Assembly: GCF_003854895.1 (NCBI RefSeq)
Contig: NZ_CP033966.1
Location: 3,720,001-3,784,000, forward strand
Source of the DNA: Pigmentiphaga sp. H8
Lineage (GTDB): Bacteria > Pseudomonadota > Gammaproteobacteria > Burkholderiales > Burkholderiaceae_B
Reading direction: 5' to 3'
DNA: 64,000 bases
The notes beneath the pieces are model-generated. The model worked only from the letters and a program-made list of their open reading frames with translations. It searched no databases and was not told where the DNA came from. Shown here one piece after another: positions 59,735 to 64,000 of the stretch (position 1 is the first letter of the stretch; every line of letters begins with the position of its first letter). Position numbers and translations under genes: made by a program.

Positions 59735-59880
59735 TTGCCTCAACGCGGCCACGCCGGCACTGCATGCAGCCTGCGATGGCCCTGGCGCAATTGCGGAAGG
59801 ACCTCCAGCCGCGGATGCATCGTCGGGCCCCCAGGGCCCCTCCTGAAACACCATATGACTCACCCTCACGGAGATAGGTC

Positions 59881-61296
59881 ATGGCACAAGTCATCAACAC
59901 CAACATCGCTTCGCTGAACGCGCAGCGCAACCTGAACAGCTCGCAGAGCGCCGTCAACACCGCCCTGCAGCGCCTGTCGACCGGCCTGCGCATCAACAGC
60001 GCCAAGGACGACGCCGCCGGCCTGGCCATTTCCGAGCGCATGAGCACGCAGATCAACGGCCTGAACCAGGCCGTGCGCAACGCCAACGACGGCATCTCGC
60101 TGGCGCAGACCGCCGAAGGCGCGCTGAGCCAGATCGGCACCAACCTGCAGCGCATCCGCACGCTGGCCGTGCAATCGGCCAACTCGACCAACTCGGCCGA
60201 CGACCGCGCCTCGCTGCAGAAGGAAGTGGCCGAGCTGACCGCCGAAATCGACCGCGTCGCCCGCGACACCGACTTCAACGGCACCAAGCTGCTGGACGGC
60301 TCGTTCGCCGCCCAGAAGTTCCAAGTCGGCGCCAATGCCGGTCAGACCATCACCATCAGCAACATCGCCGACGCCAAGGCCTCGACGCTGGGCCAGTACA
60401 ACGGCTTCAACGCGACCAACCTGTCGATCGGCACCGCCAGCGACACCGCCGCGGCGCAGACCGTCACCATCGGCTCGGCCGGCACGTTCGACCTCGGCAG
60501 CATCGCCAACGACGCCAAGGCCATCGCCAACGCGCTGAACACCCAGGGCATCGCCGGCCTGAACGTCACCGCGAACGCCACGGAAGTCACGGGCACGTCG
60601 ACCGTCACGACCACGACCGCCGGCACCGCCAGCTTCACGCTGAACGGCCTGACGATCAACCTGACCGCCACCACCAACGCCGCGACCAACCGCGAAAACG
60701 CCCTGACCGCGATCAACGCGCAATCGGCCACCACCGGCGTGCGCGCCACCGACACCGGCTCGGGCCTGAAGCTCGAAGCCGCCGACGGCCGCAACGTCAC
60801 GATCGGCGCCCTGACGCTGGGCACCGCCGTCGCCACCACGCTGTCCGACTTCGGCCTGGCCGCCGCCGGCACCACGGGCGCTTCGCTGAACGTCTCGTAC
60901 AAGGCCCCCACCGGCGTGACCGGCTCGATCAGCAGCACCGGCGCCTTCGCACTGACCGGCACGATCACCCAGACCGGCACCGCGCTGAACGCCATCGACA
61001 TCTCGACCGTCGCCGGCGCCTCCAACGCCCTGTCCGCCCTGGACGCCGCCCTGTCCACCGTCAGCGACGCGCGTGCCTCGCTGGGCGCGATCCAGAACCG
61101 CTTCACCTCGGTCGTCTCCAGCCTGGAAACCACCTCGGAGAACCTGTCCTCGTCGCGCAGCCGCATCCAGGACGCCGACTTCGCCTCGGAAACCGCCTCG
61201 CTCACCCGCGGCCAGATCCTGCAGCAGGCCGGCACCGCGATGCTGGCGCAAGCCAACTCGCTGCCCAACAACGTGCTGACGCTGCTCCGCGGCTAA
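59881..61296 (+). CDS. fliC: Flagellin FliC
   Basis: A 471-residue flagellin. The conserved N-terminus AQVINTNIASLNAQRNLNSS and the C-terminal D0 segment (LQQAGTAMLAQANSLPNNVL) flank a Thr/Ala/Gly-rich variable middle (about 180-380). No transmembrane or signal segment, as expected for type III export with FliS. A GGAG lies about ten bases before the ATG. A strong intrinsic terminator follows. This is the only flagellin gene in the window. Confidence 0.98.
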   Translation: MAQVINTNIASLNAQRNLNSSQSAVNTALQRLSTGLRINSAKDDAAGLAISERMSTQINGLNQAVRNANDGISLAQTAEGALSQIGTNLQRIRTLAVQSANSTNSADDRASLQKEVAELTAEIDRVARDTDFNGTKLLDGSFAAQKFQVGANAGQTITISNIADAKASTLGQYNGFNATNLSIGTASDTAAAQTVTIGSAGTFDLGSIANDAKAIANALNTQGIAGLNVTANATEVTGTSTVTTTTAGTASFTLNGLTINLTATTNAATNRENALTAINAQSATTGVRATDTGSGLKLEAADGRNVTIGALTLGTAVATTLSDFGLAAAGTTGASLNVSYKAPTGVTGSISSTGAFALTGTITQTGTALNAIDISTVAGASNALSALDAALSTVSDARASLGAIQNRFTSVVSSLETTSENLSSSRSRIQDADFASETASLTRGQILQQAGTAMLAQANSLPNNVLTLLRG

Positions 61297-61335
61297 GCAT
61301 TGCGGCATTTCCGCCGGCGTCCTTCCGGCGGATCG

Positions 61336-61372
61336 TCCCCACCCCGCCTTGCGCCGGGTGGGGATTTTTTTT
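61336..61372 (+). terminator. Intrinsic terminator of fliC
   Basis: A 9-bp perfect stem TCCCCACCC/GGGTGGGGA with an 11-base loop, followed directly by eight T. Lies 40 bases after the fliC stop and before the flaG promoter. Confidence 0.92.
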
Positions 61373-61388
61373 GCCATGCCACTCCTAC

Positions 61389-61415
61389 TCAAGTTTCCCT
61401 TCCCTGGCCCGTTAA
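61389..61415 (+). promoter_or_regulatory. Sigma28 (FliA) promoter of flaG-fliD
   Basis: TCAA (61389-61392), 15-base spacer, CCCGTTAA (61408-61415). Start near 61422, leader about 30 bases before flaG. Confidence 0.72.
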
Positions 61416-61450
61416 TCCACGTATCGCCCCCCTATCGCCACGGAACCTTC

Positions 61451-61813
61451 ATGAGCATCCACGCCATCGATACCGCCGCCGACCTGCGCAGCCTGCCGGC
61501 CGCCGCCGCGTCGGCCGCCCGGCCCATCGCGCCCGCTGGCTCGACCAACCTGCTCGATCCGTCGCTGCCGGCGACGGCCCAGGTCCCGGACGTGGGGGAA
61601 CTGCGGGCCGCGGTCGACGCTTTCAACCGCTTCGTCCCGCTGGCGGCCCACAACCTGACGTTCAGCATCGACGACGACAGCGGCAAGGTCGTGGTCAAGG
61701 TGGTCGACGGCGACACCCAGGACGTGATCCGGCAGATCCCGTCCGAGGAAGCGCTGGCGCTCAGCCGCTCGCTGGACCAGATCAAGGGCGCCCTGTTCAG
61801 CCGCAAGGCCTGA
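61451..61813 (+). CDS. flaG: FlaG family flagellar protein
   Basis: A 120-residue protein. The C-terminal FlaG domain is clear: NLTFSIDDDSGKVVVKVVDG followed by DTQDVIRQIPSEEAL. The first 60 residues are Ala/Pro-rich. FlaG-like proteins lie between fliC and fliD in many polar and peritrichous bacteria and influence filament length; the mechanism is not settled. The ATG at 61451 is preferred over one at 61349, which precedes the promoter. fliD follows after 33 bp. Confidence 0.9.
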   Translation: MSIHAIDTAADLRSLPAAAASAARPIAPAGSTNLLDPSLPATAQVPDVGELRAAVDAFNRFVPLAAHNLTFSIDDDSGKVVVKVVDGDTQDVIRQIPSEEALALSRSLDQIKGALFSRKA

Positions 61814-61846
61814 ACCCGCCCGCCAACCCGATACCAGGAATACTCC

Positions 61847-63307
61847 ATGGCTAGCGTAGGATCCGCCCTTGGCGTGGGCTCCGGCCTCGAACTGTCCACC
61901 CTGCTGAGCAACCTGATGGCGGCCGAGAAGGTGCCGCTCACCAAGCTGCAGGCCCAGGCCACCTCGGCCCAGACCAAGATCTCGGCCCTGGGCCAGCTCA
62001 AGAGTTCGCTGTCTTCGCTGCTGACGGCCGCCGCGGGCCTGACGCCGGAAAAATTCACCGGCCTGGTCGGCAGTTCGTCGGACGCCTCGGTCGCCTTCAT
62101 CACGGCCGACAACAAGGCCGGCAAGATCAGCCACAAACTCGACGTCACCTCGCTGGCCCTGGCCGAGAAGGCCGTCAGCGGCGCGCTGGCGAATGATGCG
62201 CAATTGAACACCGGCACCCTGACCTTCACGCTGGGCAAGGTCGAGAACGGCAGCTTCGTCGCCGGCGAAGCCGAAGCCAAGTCCGTCGTCATCGATACCA
62301 CCAACAATACGATGTCCGGCCTGCGCGACGCCATCAACAAGGCGGAAATCGGCGTCACGGCCTCGCTGGTCACCGACGGCACCGGATCGCGGCTGGTGCT
62401 CACGTCCACCACCACCGGCGCGGCCAACGCCTTCCAGGTCACCAGTTCGGATTCGGGCACCGGCGGCACCCGCTCGCTGGACTTCTTCGATTATGACCCG
62501 GCCACCGCCCCGTCCTATTCCAGCGGCGGCTCGCCCGCCGGCATGAGCCGGCTGCAGGCCGGCGCCGACGCGCAGTTCAAGCTGGACGGCATGGAAGTCA
62601 CCAGCGCCACCAATACCGTCACCTCGGTGCTCGACGGCGTTACGATCACGCTGCAGAAATCCGGCACCACGACCATCGCCACCAACCCGTCGCCCAGCGG
62701 CGGCGCGGCGGCGCTGCAATCGCTGGTCACCGCTTACAACTCTTTCCTGAACGTGGCCGCGGCGCTGTCGGCCAACGCGCCCAGCGAAACCCGGGGCAAG
62801 GCCGGCGCCACCGGGCCACTGGCGGGCGACGGCCTGGTGCGCGACCTGACCGCGCGCATGCGCAATGAAGTCTTCTCGCCCTTGCCGGGCGCCACCGGCG
62901 CCTACACGACGCTGGCCTCGCTGGGCGTGGGCTTCGACCAGGACGGCGCGCTGACGCTGGACACCGACAAGTTCAACAAGGCCATGGCCGCCGACCCGAA
63001 CGCCGTGTCCCGGCTGTTCACCCCCAAGCCTTTCGGCGAAGACTCGCAAAGCCTGGTCGAGCGCTTCACCGCCCAACTGTCGCCTTATACCGACAGCAAG
63101 GGCGTGATCGACAGCCGCACCGACGGCCTGAAAAGCACGATCAAGACGCTGGAGACCCAGCAGAGCCAGATGAGCAATCGCCTGGAACAGATCGAGGCGC
63201 GCTACCGCCAGCAGTTCACGGCGCTCGATTCGCTGCTGACTCAGCTCAACAACACCGGCAGCTTCCTGACCCAGCAGATCGAGGCGCTGAAGAACCTCAA
63301 CAAGTAA
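61847..63307 (+). CDS. fliD: Flagellar filament capping protein FliD (HAP2)
   Basis: A 486-residue filament cap. The N-terminal family segment SVGSALGVGSGLELSTLLSN, then LMAAEKVPLTKLQAQATSAQ, and the C-terminal coiled coil (TLETQQSQMSNRLEQIEARY, RQQFTALDSLLTQLNN) are typical. It forms a cap that folds exported flagellin. It is followed by a nested hairpin and then fliS. Confidence 0.97.
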   Translation: MASVGSALGVGSGLELSTLLSNLMAAEKVPLTKLQAQATSAQTKISALGQLKSSLSSLLTAAAGLTPEKFTGLVGSSSDASVAFITADNKAGKISHKLDVTSLALAEKAVSGALANDAQLNTGTLTFTLGKVENGSFVAGEAEAKSVVIDTTNNTMSGLRDAINKAEIGVTASLVTDGTGSRLVLTSTTTGAANAFQVTSSDSGTGGTRSLDFFDYDPATAPSYSSGGSPAGMSRLQAGADAQFKLDGMEVTSATNTVTSVLDGVTITLQKSGTTTIATNPSPSGGAAALQSLVTAYNSFLNVAAALSANAPSETRGKAGATGPLAGDGLVRDLTARMRNEVFSPLPGATGAYTTLASLGVGFDQDGALTLDTDKFNKAMAADPNAVSRLFTPKPFGEDSQSLVERFTAQLSPYTDSKGVIDSRTDGLKSTIKTLETQQSQMSNRLEQIEARYRQQFTALDSLLTQLNNTGSFLTQQIEALKNLNK

Positions 63308-63325
63308 CGCGGCCGGCGCGCAAGA

Positions 63326-63357
63326 GGGAACTCCGCGGTTTTGCCGCGCCAATTCCC
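63326..63357 (+). terminator. Nested hairpin after fliD
   Basis: Inner stem CGCGG/CCGCG with a TTTTG loop inside an outer GGGAA/TTCCC pair, followed by GCTTTAAG. Weak T content, so it may be a partial terminator; it abuts the fliS promoter. Confidence 0.45.
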
Positions 63358-63359
63358 GC

Positions 63360-63386
63360 TTTAAGTCCATCGCGCCAGGCCGTTAA
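63360..63386 (+). promoter_or_regulatory. Sigma28-like promoter of fliS
   Basis: TTTAA near 63360-63364 and GCCGTTAA (63379-63386), spacer 14-15 bases depending on alignment. Start near 63393, leader about 50 bases to the fliS GTG. Confidence 0.55.
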
Positions 63387-63443
63387 ATCCGTCAGGGCTG
63401 CCGTGCACGCGGCATGCCGCTACGCGTTCAGCAGGAGTCGCAC

Positions 63444-63851
63444 GTGTCGGGATTCGGAAATTTCGGGGCCAGGGCCTATGTCAGCGTCGGGGTGGAGACC
63501 GGGGTATCCAGCTCCAGTCCGCACGCGTTGATCCTGATGTTGTACGACGGCGCGCTGGAGTCGCTGCGCAAGGCCATCGGCTGCATCGAGGCCAACGACC
63601 CCCTTGGCAAGACCCGGGCGCTCAGCCGCGCCACGCGCATCCTGGACGAAGGACTGCGCGCCAGCCTGGACCACAAGGCCGGCGGCGACCTGGCCAACCA
63701 GTTGAACGCCCTGTACGACTACATGCTCCGGCGGACGATGCAGGCCGGCATCGACAACGATCCCGCCCCCATCCTGGAAAGCGTCCGCCTGCTGGACGGA
63801 CTGCGCGAAGCCTGGGCGTCGATCCAGGCCGACAGCCAGGTTGCTGCCTGA
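63444..63851 (+). CDS. fliS: Flagellin export chaperone FliS
   Basis: A 135-residue helical chaperone. Typical sequence: SPHALILMLYDGALESLRKA near 30-50 and ALSRATRILDEGLRASLDHK near 65. It binds the C-terminus of FliC before export. The GTG at 63444 is chosen because GGAG lies seven bases upstream and conserved sequence starts soon after; an ATG ten codons earlier lacks a good site. It overlaps fliT by one base. Confidence 0.94.
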   Translation: MSGFGNFGARAYVSVGVETGVSSSSPHALILMLYDGALESLRKAIGCIEANDPLGKTRALSRATRILDEGLRASLDHKAGGDLANQLNALYDYMLRRTMQAGIDNDPAPILESVRLLDGLREAWASIQADSQVAA

Positions 63852-64000
63852 TGATGGCGAGCCAGGATACCGGCATGGCGCCCGACCCCGAGCAACTGCC
63901 CGCGCTCTACGGCCGGCTGGCCGAGATCAGCCGCGCGATGCTGGCCGCGGCGCAACGGGGCGACTGGGATGCCGTCACGGCCAGCGAATCGGCCTGCGCC
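63851..64000 (+). CDS. fliT: FliT-type flagellar chaperone, partial (runs off window)
   Basis: The frame from the ATG at 63851 (overlapping the fliS stop by one base; a second ATG follows at once) stays open for 50 codons to the window edge. It begins MMASQDTGMAPDPEQLPALY and continues with helix-forming sequence (LAEISRAMLAAAQRGDWDAV). The position after fliS and the small helical start fit FliT, which binds FliD and FlhDC. The call rests on position and helix pattern, because the C-terminal part is missing. Confidence 0.7.
   Translation, partial: MMASQDTGMAPDPEQLPALYGRLAEISRAMLAAAQRGDWDAVTASESACA

Overview
This 64 kb window is GC-rich chromosomal DNA of a betaproteobacterium, most likely the Alcaligenaceae (Bordetella/Achromobacter-like Burkholderiales). 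The evidence is two Bug/TctC-type periplasmic binding proteins, LysR-regulated transport and catabolic clusters, flhDC as flagellar master regulator, HrcA alongside a sigma32-type grpE promoter, and the overall gene style. Species cannot be named from the sequence alone. I saw no rRNA, tRNA, CRISPR array, prophage or insertion sequence.

Layout. 1-6193: end of a c-type cytochrome gene, a MoxR ATPase/VWA pair, a secreted two-domain M16 peptidase and a DUF2889 gene. 6342-11025: a tripartite tricarboxylate (Tct) transporter operon led by a four-domain rhodanese gene, with a divergent LysR. 11137-15882: two convergent LysR genes and an aldolase/Bug/2-hydroxyacid dehydrogenase cluster. 15913-27722: housekeeping and stress genes dnaJ, dnaK, grpE, hslR, hemH, hrcA, nadK, recN, fur, bamE and dapB. 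27902-32935: a signalling block with a CheB lacking a receiver, CheR, a receiver-PAS-histidine kinase, a NarL-type regulator and a receiver/anti-sigma-like ATPase protein. 33008-64000: a nearly continuous flagellar/chemotaxis region, flgLKJIHGFEDCB (-), flgA, flgM, flgN (+), fliA, flhF, flhA, flhB, cheA, cheZ, cheY, cheV, motB, motA, flhC, flhD (-), a PAS kinase, fliC, flaG, fliD, fliS and fliT (+).

The flagellar genes read as a three-tier cascade: FlhDC, then hook-basal body and fliA genes, then FliA (sigma28)-dependent late genes checked by FlgM. Sigma28-type promoter sequences (TNAA, 14-16 bases, CCGWTAA-like) can be read in front of flgM, flgK, motA, fliC, flaG/fliD, fliS and also cheR. 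The last ties the distant cheR-cheB pair to the flagellar regulon. The chemotaxis set has CheV but no CheW or receptor here, and a CheA without a recognisable P2 domain.

The most unusual feature is a dispersed intergenic repeat of nested hairpins. Two complete copies of about 250 bp (19953-20197 and 31780-32030) have long inverted ends around a shared core, like a MITE. Half copies sit at 1501-1579, 22804-22894, 27705-27855 (two) and 57030-57116. Their G-rich ends often abut start codons (VWA gene, motA), and one copy supplies the last codons and the stop of dapB.
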